From Tetrahymena elliotti 4EA (Eukaryota; Ciliophora; Oligohymenophorea; Hymenostomatida; Tetrahymenidae), in NCBI GenBank assembly GCA_000231825.2, contig JH720308.1:124001-188000 (forward strand): 64,000 bases of DNA, written 5' to 3'. The position numbers and the translations under genes were made by a program. The notes under the pieces were generated by a model, which saw nothing but the letters and a program-made list of their open reading frames with translations, made no database searches and had not been told where the DNA came from. Positions within the stretch are counted from its first letter, which is position 1, and each line of letters opens with the position of its first letter. Of the stretch, positions 54,812 to 64,000 are shown one piece after another.

Positions 54812-55567
54812 TCATAATAAATGCTTTATGTGGTCACTACTTCCTTTGATCAACACCTCTTATTTATCATAGTTTTATTCAGAAGCTTTTGGATATAAAA
54901 CTTATAGTACAGCGCAAAAATCGCATTCTTATGCAACTTCTTTATCTCCATAAGTTAGCATGCTACTTTATAGAGTATATTAATGAGTGATATATATAAG
55001 TACATATTTTTTTGGATCAAACTCTTTAAAATACTTTTCTTTCATCAATTCCATTCCTAAAGCTATCCTTTCATCAGCTCTATCTGGAATTTCAGGAAAG
55101 CGGGGACGTTTTTTAGGTTAAAAAAAATTCCATTTCATCTCAAAGAGGTTTTAGTCTATATACTTACTCAATTCATTATACTTAGTACGATAAAATAGTC
55201 CATCTAAAGGAAAGTTTTAATAATCGTGGACAGAAAGCCATTCACAGACATCTTCTTACAAAAAAATTGTATTTTGATAGACTTTTTTCAAATTTTTGGC
55301 TATCCCAAACGAAGTCTAAATTGTTCTAAGAAAAGGAGATGAAATGATAATAGCTTAGATATCTTCTTAATTTTTTGTTTCCTCTTAATCGATTAAACTC
55401 TTTGCATATTCATCTATTTTTTTTTATATAAACTTTCCTGTCTCCTCTGCTTGGTAAACTCCTCTTTGACTCAAATGAGGATCAAATATTATCTAAATAG
55501 ACTTTCGCTCTGGATTTTTTTTAGGTAATCTATCAGCTCTTTAACCGTGTCTAACCCCAAATATCAT
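54812..55567 (-). CDS. Histidine phosphatase (phosphoglycerate-mutase-like) family protein
   Basis: The single exon has ATG 55565-55567 and TGA 54812-54814, 251 residues. The N-terminal catalytic motif is RHGQR with His7, the residue expected to be phosphorylated. Downstream are DPHLSQRG (about 36-43, the usual L(S/T)xxG turn), the conserved SSPFLRTIQT motif with its phosphate-binding Arg, and a second His in YITHQYTL. That is the full set of the branch-1 histidine phosphatase superfamily. The pattern SSPFLRTIQT with a long DPHLSQRG turn is closer to UBASH3/Tfc7-type phosphatases than to glycolytic phosphoglycerate mutase. The substrate (phosphoprotein, small phosphate ester or other) cannot be told. 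It has no signal peptide. It is divergently arranged with TBCB, whose ATG is 432 nt away. Confidence 0.85.
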
Positions 55568-55999
55568 AATTAATTGGTCTAGTAGAAATGATTATATTTT
55601 TAGTGTGCAGAAATATGAATAATTAATTCGGATGAGTTAATATTATCCTTTTTGCTCTTTTCTATATAATGAAACCTTTCAGAATTTGATCTATATTAAA
55701 TAATAAATAATATCTAAATTCCTCATGTAAAACAAATTAAGATTCTCAAAACCATAGAAAAATGAATTAAAAAAAAATAAAAGAAATCAGAATTTATTGA
55801 TTAAATAATTTGTATATTTTTTTAAAATTTAATAATTTTGAAATTTTTATGCATCTTTTGTTTGCAAATAACAATTAGAAAAATCATATATACCTGATAC
55901 TGATTCACATTTTTGTAATTATTTAATTTCAAAATCAAAAAATAAAAGTTAAAAATACATTAAAAAAGTAGGTATTAATTTCTGAATCAAAAAAGTAAA
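55568..55999. promoter_or_regulatory. Shared divergent promoter region (phosphatase / TBCB)
   Basis: Only 432 nt separate the start codons of the histidine phosphatase (-) and TBCB (+), so both promoters and leaders must lie here. The DNA is A/T-rich, with the usual run of A's before each ATG. No specific factor site was recognised; the regulatory role is inferred from geometry. Confidence 0.5.
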
Positions 56000-56752
56000 A
56001 TGCACTCTGTTCAAGCCCTCCCTGGATAAACTCCTAGTGTCACTCTCACTCTTACTCATAATCTAACAATAAATAGAATTCCAGAAATTAGATTTGATCT
56101 TAGCATTACCATTAAGTAGCTTAAAGAATAAGTTGAAAAGAGATATGGTTCATCTTCAGATTAGATGGAGCTTATTTTATAAGATACTAATGGCAACAAT
56201 GTTAGCAACTTATCAGATGACACAAAATAATTAGGTTCTTATTACCCCTAAGATAATTACATTATTCATGTTATTGATAACAATCCTAACTCAATTTTGA
56301 AGGATATTGATGATGTTTCTAAAATTAATAAATACACAATGTCTGAAGAAGATTATGATAAATTACAAGATAATTTCAGAAAATTCAAAAAGTAATTACT
56401 TGAAAACAACCCTGAATTAGCTGTAAAGTAAAATAACCCAGTAATTATCACTGAAGATGATTATTTAAAGGAAGAAGCTGAATAAATGAAAGTTGGAGAT
56501 AGATGCTAATTAATAGAAAAAAAACACAGAGGAACAGTAGAATATGTAGGAAAAATTCCAAATCTTGGATAAGGCTATTATATTGGTATTAAATTAGATG
56601 AACCCTATGGAAAACACAATGGATCAGTTGGTCCTGTTCAATATTTTGAATGCCCTGATAAATATGGCCTTTTTGTAAGACCTGATAAAGTTGAAGTAGG
56701 AGATTTCCCTGAATATGATTTAGATGACTTGGTAGACGATGATGAAGTTTGA
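56000..56752 (+). CDS. TBCB: Tubulin folding cofactor B
   Basis: This chaperone binds newly folded alpha-tubulin after the chaperonin and passes it to cofactors E and A; together with TBCE it also takes tubulin dimers apart. The single exon has ATG 56000-56002 and TGA 56750-56752, 250 residues, the normal length. Residues about 12-95 form the ubiquitin-like domain ([11 protein letters not shown]...ITIKQLKEQVEKRYG). A short acidic/helical linker follows. The CAP-Gly domain spans about 165-235 with [20 protein letters not shown], the tubulin-tail-binding GKHNG motif and [17 protein letters not shown]. The acidic end DDLVDDDEV mimics the C-terminal tail of alpha-tubulin, as in other TBCB proteins. 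The enzyme-free chaperone is expected in the cytosol. It is divergent from the histidine phosphatase gene. Confidence 0.95.
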
Positions 56753-57273
56753 ACATAATAATAATTACTCAATAAATAAATAATTAATTCGCTTATATTA
56801 AAATCTACAATTTATTAAATAAAATAAAAAATCTTATTTATTAGTATTTATATTTATTAACATTCTCCTTTTTAATAATCATTTTATATCAAATCAAGTC
56901 TCCTAAGGTTTATTTTTTTTTTTCACATTCTAATAAATATTTCATTTTATTTTTTTTCATTAATTTTTGAAAAAATATTTTATAATTTTTAATTAAATTG
57001 ATTATTTTTCTAATTTAAAATACTTTTTTTTTAGATTTAATAGTAACATAGCTACCATTTTGGGTTTATCTTTTTCATTACTTAGAAATAAATTAAAAAA
57101 CAATCTAAAACACAAGATTTTTTATTTGATTACATAATATGCTGAAAATTTTAAGAAATCTTACAAATAATAAAGAAATGCTAATGGTTGGCTGTAAAGA
57201 AAAAATAAATGTTATAAATTATCTAATACTCTATCTATTCTAATTTTTTATAATTTATATAAAATAAATTTTT
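56753..57273. other. AT-rich spacer
   Basis: This 521-nt gap lies downstream of TBCB. It has long T and A runs and no feature apart from the protease remnant that begins at 57274. Confidence 0.6.
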
Positions 57274-57540
57274 TCAACTAACGGCAACTCTGTTGCTTAA
57301 GAGAATACCACAAGTGTTAAGATGGACAAGCTTCATGTATCCATCCATACCCCACCCAAGAAGTACTCCAAGAATTTTTAATAACCCAGTTCCTTTTTAA
57401 TCATAACATATTGCAACAATTGCTTGATTTAAGTGGTCTGTAGTTTCTCCACAACTATTCATTAGGTCTGATTGATTGTTACAGCATAATTACCAACTAA
57501 AACTTAAACAAAAATTTTAGCAACACCATTTTTTTCAAAA
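57274..57540 (-). pseudogene. Papain-like (C1A) cysteine protease remnant, frameshifted
   Basis: Read on the - strand, three pieces in different frames line up in order with the C-terminal part of a cathepsin L-like protease. The first, about 57540-57470, contains GNYAVTIN. The second, about 57475-57385, contains MNSCGETTDHLNQAIVAICYD. The third starts with WVIKNSWSTSW and then shifts frame again into GWGMDGYMKL...TCGI before TGA 57274-57276. The NSW motif, which carries the catalytic Asn, and the GMDGYMKL/CGI block are typical of C1A enzymes. The catalytic His position (normally LNHA) reads LNQA. At least three frameshifts are needed and no room exists for introns between the pieces. The upstream two thirds, with the catalytic Cys, is missing. 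It is a decayed fragment of a family that is large in ciliates. Confidence 0.7.
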
Positions 57541-59379
57541 TTAATTACCAAACTCAGTAAATATATTATTAAATTTTATGAAAATAAAAAATAAAATTAT
57601 GGTATTACAATTAAAAAGTACTTAGTTTTCTTAAAATATTTAATTAAGTTTTGAAAGATTACAATCAAAATAGATTGATTTATTAAATGACCAAATTATC
57701 TCATAAAATTTGATTTATTTTTTTCCAAAGGTATTTTGTGATAATTTTTGAATCAAAAGTTTTATATTTTATATAAATACTAAGAATATTATCAAGTAAA
57801 AAGGTATTTTTCATCTGCTGGTTTTATTTACTTTTGAAGAAATTTAAATAAAAACAAATAATAAAATAACACTCTTATTTTCTATTTTAAATTTTACACA
57901 AAAATGCTTTTCTTTATTATTTTACCGCTTTTAAGCAATTAATAAGATTAGTTATTTTCTTTTATTTTAGTGGTTAAAGTAAAAGAGATTAATTTATTTT
58001 ATCATTTGAAAGAAGTATTTTTATATAATATATTGATTAATTATTTGTATGTCTGTCTCTGGAGTATGATAAAATTGATGAAACCTAACATCCATAAATT
58101 TAATAAATTTATCAACAGCCGCACTTTATAAGTTAATATCTTTTTAATTTAATTTGAAAATATACATTATTATCTTTAACTTATTAGACATCTTAATTTT
58201 TAAAATTCCTTTTTCAGTAGTTTTTGTTATTAAAGACCAAAATATTAAATATTTAATATTTTTAAATGGTCTAACATAGAGGGTTTAGATTACTTAAAAA
58301 CTAAACTAAAAAAACAAATAAAAAAGTCAAAATAAATAAACAAAAGAATTAGTTATTAAATATTATTAAGTTCTTTGAGATATTTAACTTTTAAATTTCA
58401 ATTCAAAGATATAAAAAAATGGATTTTATAAATATTTATATCAATTAGATTGTATTAATCATAAAAATTTAATTTTACTAGAAAAATTATGTTTCAGCAG
58501 CAAAAAAATATTTGAATGCCAAGAAAAAAAAATAACTCAGCAATTGAACTTTTAAATTGATAAGTCGCTGCTTACAGATTCCTTAATAAATTTTATAAAT
58601 TAATTCTTCATTCATTTCTCTAATAAAATAAGAAAATAGTTTTCTAATCAAAAAGCTTTTTTTTTATGTATCATTAAATTGAAAAAAAGTTTTTTATTTC
58701 TAAATTAAAGTGATCTAAAGCAATTAAAAAATAAAATAATATTTTATTTTTTTCTAAGGCTTTTTATCAATACATATAATTGTTTTTAAAAGTTTTAGCT
58801 CAGCACCATTGTATAAAGGATTTCTTTGTAATGAATAAATTTTCTGCAAAAACAAATGAGAATCGCTATTATTCGAATTACATAATCAGATATATTTTCA
58901 AAAATACTATCTTAATCTTGAAAGAGAAAATGAAAATTGTTTATAAATATTAGCTTATTTTAAATATTCTAAAGCAATTAATTAAAGAGGGAAATCTAAT
59001 ACTAAATATCAAAATTAATTAAAAATTTTGCTTTCTGTAACTCAAATATTCTAAAAGTTTTAAGAACTCTGGGGGATAGGATTACCCTACACTTTTAATT
59101 AATTTTTTTTAATTAACTATCAAATATTAAAAATCAAAAACTATTTAATTTTATTAAAATAATTGAGAGATATTAAGGGAATAGATAAAAAAACAATTTT
59201 AAATTAATTGTATAAATACTAATTATTTTATTCAACATTTAATTTAGAAGAATTTTGAAAAAAAATACTTTTATTTTATTATTTATCTAGTTTTTATTTT
59301 CGAACGGATTACTATCTTTTTTATTGTAATTAAATAAAATATTAGAAAATCAAATAATAATAAACTAAAATCTTTTAAA
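57541..59379. other. Long AT-rich spacer
   Basis: This 1.8-kb region separates the protease remnant and the TLC gene. It holds the near-palindrome at 58234-58272, listed separately, and a short G-run (ggggg at 59071-59075). No protein-like frame or RNA gene was recognised. Confidence 0.55.
58234..58272. repeat. Imperfect 39-nt palindrome
   Basis: The arms start agacc and end ggtct, with mostly complementary A/T sequence between them (aaatattaaat / atttaatattt in the core). It could form a cruciform or an RNA hairpin. AT-rich DNA makes such palindromes fairly likely, but the flanking agacc/ggtct pairing adds weight. Confidence 0.45.
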
Positions 59380-60069
59380 ATGATTCACATAATAGCCTTT
59401 TTTTCTTTGCTTTGCTTTTGGGTCTAAAGCTACAAACTAATGATTAAGTATGGATTGTAATCAGAAGTGTCTTTTTCAATATTATCTATGACACACTGGC
59501 TTATAGCTTTCATCTATTTTTAAATGATTGTGTTCTTACAACTAGATAAGGATGTCGAAGAAAAGATATTTGGAAATCAGTTGACTGAAATTTAACTCTG
59601 GTTCCATGTTTTGACATGCAGCTACTTTGCATTTGACTTGGTAAGCAGATTCTTAAAAAATTCTCTCAGTACATGGCTACTTATTCACCACTCATTTACT
59701 TTGCTATTTATAATGATTGCTGTAATCCATGGATTTTCTGGTTCAGAAAATATTTATGTATTAAGATATGCAACCTTTTGTAATGTTCCGATGAACATTA
59801 AAACCATATTAGCTAAAAATGATAAATAAAAAACCAATTTTTATCATGTTTGTAATCTTTCATATGCAGGAATATACTCATTTAATTTCCTCTATATGTT
59901 GCCTCATTTATTAATATAATTCTACAAAAGCAACACTAGTATGCTAACATTCTTGATGCTGAGTTTATTGATTTCTTAAGCACTTTACACAATACAAAAA
60001 GTTCATTATCCATCCTCCAAGTCCAGCGTTAAATACTTTTATAAAAAATATATTGATAAAATATTTTGA
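59380..60069 (+). CDS. TLC-domain (TRAM/LAG1/CLN8) multi-pass membrane protein
   Basis: The single exon has ATG 59380-59382 and TGA 60067-60069, 229 residues. About six hydrophobic segments are visible: residues 1-18, 37-58, 76-92, 97-117, about 160-178 and about 187-203. The segment WLLIHHSFTLLFIMIAVIHG, with paired His103-His104, and the later NFLYMLPHLLIQFY match the layout of small TLC-domain proteins such as the TLCD/TMEM56 group. These act in lipid handling at the ER or plasma membrane. The ceramide-synthase signature is not evident, so a ceramide synthase role is not claimed. The C-terminal tail is basic (SSKSSVKYFYKKY), as expected facing the cytosol. The start is the first ATG, and its hydrophobic run doubles as a signal anchor. 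Confidence 0.72.
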
Positions 60070-61407
60070 AAAAATAATATCAAATTATTTAATTAAATAG
60101 TAATAAAATAATATATGAAATTTCTTTATATATAAAATATAAATGTAAATTAAAATTTATTACTTTCAATAATAAAATTCTCTTCAATTTAAACATACAT
60201 TATGTGTCGAAACAACTAGACCAAATAATTTTTTTATAGATTTTTGAATGGGGAGGGGGAATACAGATATTAATTGTTTTCTAAGAAATTAAATATATTT
60301 TTATAATATATTTCTAAATTAATTAAAAAGATAAATATCTGTTAAGAAAAAAATAGTAATTCAATACTTTTGATTATCAAAGCTTTTTTAAAAAAGTAAA
60401 AATATTTTTTTCTTAGAAATGATATTATAATTTAAAAATAATAAATATTCTTTCCTAAATATTATTAATATATTTAACATTGAAATATTATTTGTTATTT
60501 TAGCAGAAAAAAGTATTTTTATTTTCACAACCAACCATATTCAATATTTTTGACGAAATCAGTAATATAAAAAAGCTAAAAAATTAATGTTCAATACAGA
60601 AAGACTCTTGCGCAAAAAATTGAAGGAGAATTTAAAGATTCTAATAGATCCATCTTTAAAATTCTAAACCATTAAAGATACTTTGTCACTACTGATATAG
60701 AAACTAATTAACAAGAGTGATTTATTAGTATTTGTAAATTTATGAATATAGAACAATTTAATTATTTTTATTTTTTCTATTTCTTAAAAGAAAATAGATT
60801 CTTAATTCATTATAGAAGAAGTAAATAAAATGTTTAACCTTTCATAAATCTAAATAATTTAAATATCTATTTAGTTTTTTGGTGTTCCAGAAATGGTATT
60901 TCAGTTGATTTTTTTAACTTTCCATACTTCATATTTTCAAATGTTAGCTATAAAATCATTTAAATTTTGAAAAGATCAAAAAGAGAATAAAAATTTTTCT
61001 ATTAGTAAGTATTTTTAATTAAGCATTCTTGAGAATTTTAATAATGTTCTAGAAAATCTTTAGTACAGTCTTTAATTTAATTATTTTTTCTATTTCTTTT
61101 TTGAATTATGCATTAAAAAAAGAAGAAATTCATTTATTTCTCGTAAAAAGCTTAATTATTGTAATATTTTAAATTTTCCAAAAATTTCCTTTAATTTTGC
61201 TATTACATTAAAAATCTTTTAAACATGAAAATTTTGAAATTTTTTAGAAGTAAAAATCCTTAAATATTATTGTAAAAGTCTTTTTTCCTTTAATAAAAAG
61301 TTAAATTATATTAATAGAATATAAAATACTTTTTTTTTGGAACACATTAATTACATTCTTAATTTTAAAAGTGGATAATAAGTTTGTAAACTAATTTTAG
61401 TAATAAT
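60070..61407. other. AT-rich convergent spacer
   Basis: This 1.3-kb region lies between the TLC gene (+) and the small orphan gene (-). It contains an isolated purine run ggggaggggg at 60250-60259, odd in such AT-rich DNA. Nothing else was recognised. Confidence 0.55.
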
Positions 61408-61845
61408 TCATTATTTAGTATCATCAAATTGAATTATTAGTATATTTAGATTTCTGTCCGTGCTTGAGAATATATAAAGCTCTTCAATTTAATATGGTGC
61501 ATAATAAAGCTTTATAAATTCAGCATCAACAGTATTTTTAAAGATCATTATTGCTTTATTATCTTATCTTTTCATGTCTACTATACCTTCATATATATTT
61601 TTTATAATAGAATCTGATAAATTTATTTATCCATACTCTTAAAATATATTGTTTATTTTAAGCTATACTTTCTCATAAGAAGATTAGAAGCATTTGATTG
61701 GTTTTTATTACATTCTCAATTCAAATCCAATATATAAAGGTACACAGGTTTGCATCAATTATTTCATTAGTTATTTATTATTCAAAGCACCATTTTAAGG
61801 ATTTTGCTCTTATTTAATAATATTCTGCATATTTGTAGTAGTCAT
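61408..61845 (-). CDS. Small orphan protein (145 residues)
   Basis: The product is not recognised. The single exon has ATG 61843-61845 and TGA 61408-61410. After a Gln/Asn-rich N-terminus of about 35 residues, the sequence looks like a compact alpha/beta domain: CVPLYIGFELRMQQKPIKC, KVQLKINNIFQEYG, KAIMIFKNTVDAEFIKLYY and a beta-rich end (LNILIIQFDD). There is no signal peptide, membrane span or cysteine motif. It sits on the same strand as the next gene but 458 nt downstream of it, with no sign of co-transcription. The frame has balanced composition and a clean start and stop, which supports a real gene. Confidence 0.5.
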
Positions 61846-62303
61846 CTAGCTCTTATTAATTATTCTTTTTTTATTTTATTAATTAAATTATGGATTAATT
61901 AATTAATTAATTTATTTGTTGATTTAAGCAACTAAAATGATTTAACTAAAAGTATTTTAACTGTTGGATTTTAATAAATCATTTAAAAATTAAATAAAAC
62001 TAAAAGTATTTTATTTCATTTAATGAAAAAGTAATTTAAAATGATTTTTGAGAGAGAGGAGAAAGAAACAAATATGAATAAATTAAAAATAGTACTCCAA
62101 ATCCAAATTAATTCAAATTAATTGTATTAAATTTAAATAATACTTGATATGATTTGTTAATTTATTTCAATTATTTGTAGTTTTATGAATTATATTTTAT
62201 CTATTTTAATTGTCAAAAATATAAAAACTGTAAAATAAATAAAAGTATATTATGTTTGATATCAATTTTTTTATTTTATTTACATTAATTTTAGAATTTG
62301 TAT
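61846..62303. other. AT-rich spacer with ttaa run
   Basis: This 458-nt gap holds a short ttaa tandem run (about 61893-61911) and otherwise plain A/T sequence. Confidence 0.6.
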
Positions 62304-64000
62304 TCATTACGAAGAACAAAATAAATAATAAGGTAACGTTTTCTTTTTTACTTTTAACCATTTTTTAGTTGTTGAAGTTGAAATTGCTTATGATTTTACA
62401 ATTTATATAGACGGACTATTTTCGATTAAATTATTTATTGCTGTTGTATAAAATCCATTAGTTATATTTTTAGTATTAGAATATTGTTGCTCTTGGCCTA
62501 TGTTATTATTCCTGAAAAAATAAATTAATTGGCTTTTTACCTTAAATATTCTAAAAAATTTTACTTTTTGTTTGAAGCAGAAAATACTCTTCTGTGAGGA
62601 GGATTAGTCCTATTCATAATAGAAAAAGTTTATCTCATAGTGAAAGAAGTATTTAATGAGTTAGCTTCTGTAAATCCTTTTTATTTTGTTGGGGAAAGAT
62701 AAACCTTGCTAAACATTTATGAGTTGTTAATCTAATTTTTTTCTCTGAGAGTGAGGTTTTTCTCACCTAATATTTCTTATTGAAGTATTTTAATCGGTGC
62801 TTCTGTTTTTAACAGATCTGATAGCTTGAATTTTATTTCTGGGTATATTTTTTAAAATACTTCGTCAGAGATATCAACTTCCTCTCTAGTTTTTTTTTGC
62901 TACAAAATTCCTAGCTTCTTTTTTTTAGATTCATATGTTTTCATCATATCATCTGAAAGCTTTTGTATTGCTTCTTTACGATAGTCTTTATATTTTTCTT
63001 CTAATCCTTCCTTGAGTCTCAATTTTTTCTCTGCTTTTTCTTCTATTCTTTTGTAATACATTTCAGTTGTGATATAAGTACGTCCTTAAGTTAAGTAAGA
63101 TATATTCTTACAATTTATTAAATATAAAGCCCCAGTGTCATCTTAGAGCCACTCAGTTTCAAGTGTTTCTAATGTTACACTATGAAAGGTTTATAGGAAA
63201 TGAAAAATTTTACAAGTAACATATTTTTAATATTCAACTATAGAGTCATACATAAGTTTTGTCTCAAATTCCTCCTCCACATCTATAGGAACAAATTCAG
63301 AGCTGACACTACTTATTTCTCCATTAAGTATTTAAATATCTTTAAAAGCTCTATAAAATAGCTCATCATCTTTAAGATCCTCATAAATAAAAAAATAGTG
63401 CTAGTACTAAAATTTGTTCTTCTTCACTTTAATGATATTTTGAATGTAATGGACATTAGACCAAATAGGATCAATCTAAATTTATAAAAAAATACAAAAT
63501 TAATTAGTGGTATTTTCCCTCATAAATTCAATCTTAAAATAAAAGGTTTTTTGCTGAAATTTTACATAATTTGAGGCTAAAATGAGGATAAAAAAAGAAG
63601 AAAATTAAATGCTTTTTTTTTTAGAGTGTTTTTTTTCATTTAATTGTCAAAAATATTACCTTTCTTTTCATCATCAAGGTAAGGAAATCTGATTCATTTA
63701 TGACAGTTGTATGATCTTGGTCATACTTTGAATAAGAATCAAGTTTGTATATGATGGCATCTTTGTTTTCTATGGTCTACATAGATTAATTATTAGGATT
63801 TTATGCACCCAGCTATACTTCAGAAGGTCTGTTTGTAATTGACTTAGATCTTTTCTAGTCACTTCTAACTTATGTATCATTCATACCCAAAGAAGCTTGG
63901 TTTTGTTTAACTGAATATGGAGAGGAGGAGTTTTTAGAAGAATCACCTGAAGCAGCTTATGCTAGTTTAGATTTTTTAACATGACTAAACTTTGTTTGAT
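62304..64000 (-). CDS. Uncharacterised charged protein, 3' part (5' end outside window)
   Basis: The product is not recognised. The frame enters from beyond 64000 and runs 64000-63660, intron 63476-63659 (184 nt), then 63475-62541. It then either passes a 29-nt GT...AG interval (62512-62540) to end at TGA 62304-62306, or reads through that interval to a later TGA. The visible N-terminal part is Ser/Asn-rich and basic. A central folded-looking region includes DPIWSNVHYIQNIIKVKKNK, then ETEWLQDDTGALYLINCKNI, a W..D..G.LYLIN strand pattern seen in several uncharacterised protist proteins. A Lys/Glu-rich helix (RIEEKAEKKLRLKEGLEEK) and a disordered tail follow. There is no membrane segment. The intron at 63476 has clean junctions; the C-terminal choice is open. 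Confidence 0.55.

Overview
The window looks like macronuclear DNA of a ciliate close to Tetrahymena. It is very AT-rich. In every gene that could be traced, TAA and TAG are read through as sense codons (glutamine) and TGA is the only stop. Most introns are short (about 47-150 nt), AT-rich and bounded by GT...AG. With that code, most of the short standard-code open frames are shadows. I rebuilt the genes by hand, and each spliced model has a total length divisible by three.

Layout: 1-1276 is the 3' part of an uncharacterised gene (+). 1614-13754 is one giant gene (+) for a protein of about 4,004 aa, with leucine-rich repeats, a huge Gln/Asn-rich middle and a multi-pass membrane C-terminus. 14374-16426 is a secreted acid-sphingomyelinase-like enzyme (-). 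17396-18363 is an exosome Rrp41 subunit (+). 19329-23904 is an Sfi1-like repeat protein (+). 24901-27250 is cytosolic lysyl-tRNA synthetase (+). 27760-28935 and 29382-30548 are tandem intracellular serpins (-). 31945-33865 is a low-complexity protein (+). 34275-35048 is an orphan protein (-). 35703-44422 is a 2,807-aa low-complexity protein (-) starting with an N-myristoylation-type sequence. 45568-46648 is a nucleoside hydrolase (-). 47619-53772 is VPS8 of the CORVET tether (-). 54812-55567 is a histidine-phosphatase family enzyme (-). 56000-56752 is tubulin folding cofactor B (+). 57274-57540 is a broken papain-like protease remnant (-). 59380-60069 is a TLC-domain membrane protein (+). 61408-61845 is a small orphan (-). 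62304-64000 is the 3' part of a charged protein (-) running off the window.

The genes do not form operons or one pathway. They are ordinary eukaryotic monogenic units: housekeeping functions (translation, RNA decay, tubulin folding, endosomal tethering, purine or pyrimidine salvage, lipid hydrolysis) mixed with very large ciliate-specific low-complexity proteins. Spacers are 0.3-1.8 kb and extremely AT-rich. I saw no tRNA, rRNA, CRISPR array or intact transposon. The most unusual items are the two giant proteins, the open frame behind the giant gene's TGA, the serpin pair, the protease fossil, and a nested inverted-repeat structure at 16889-17003 that may be an RNA gene.
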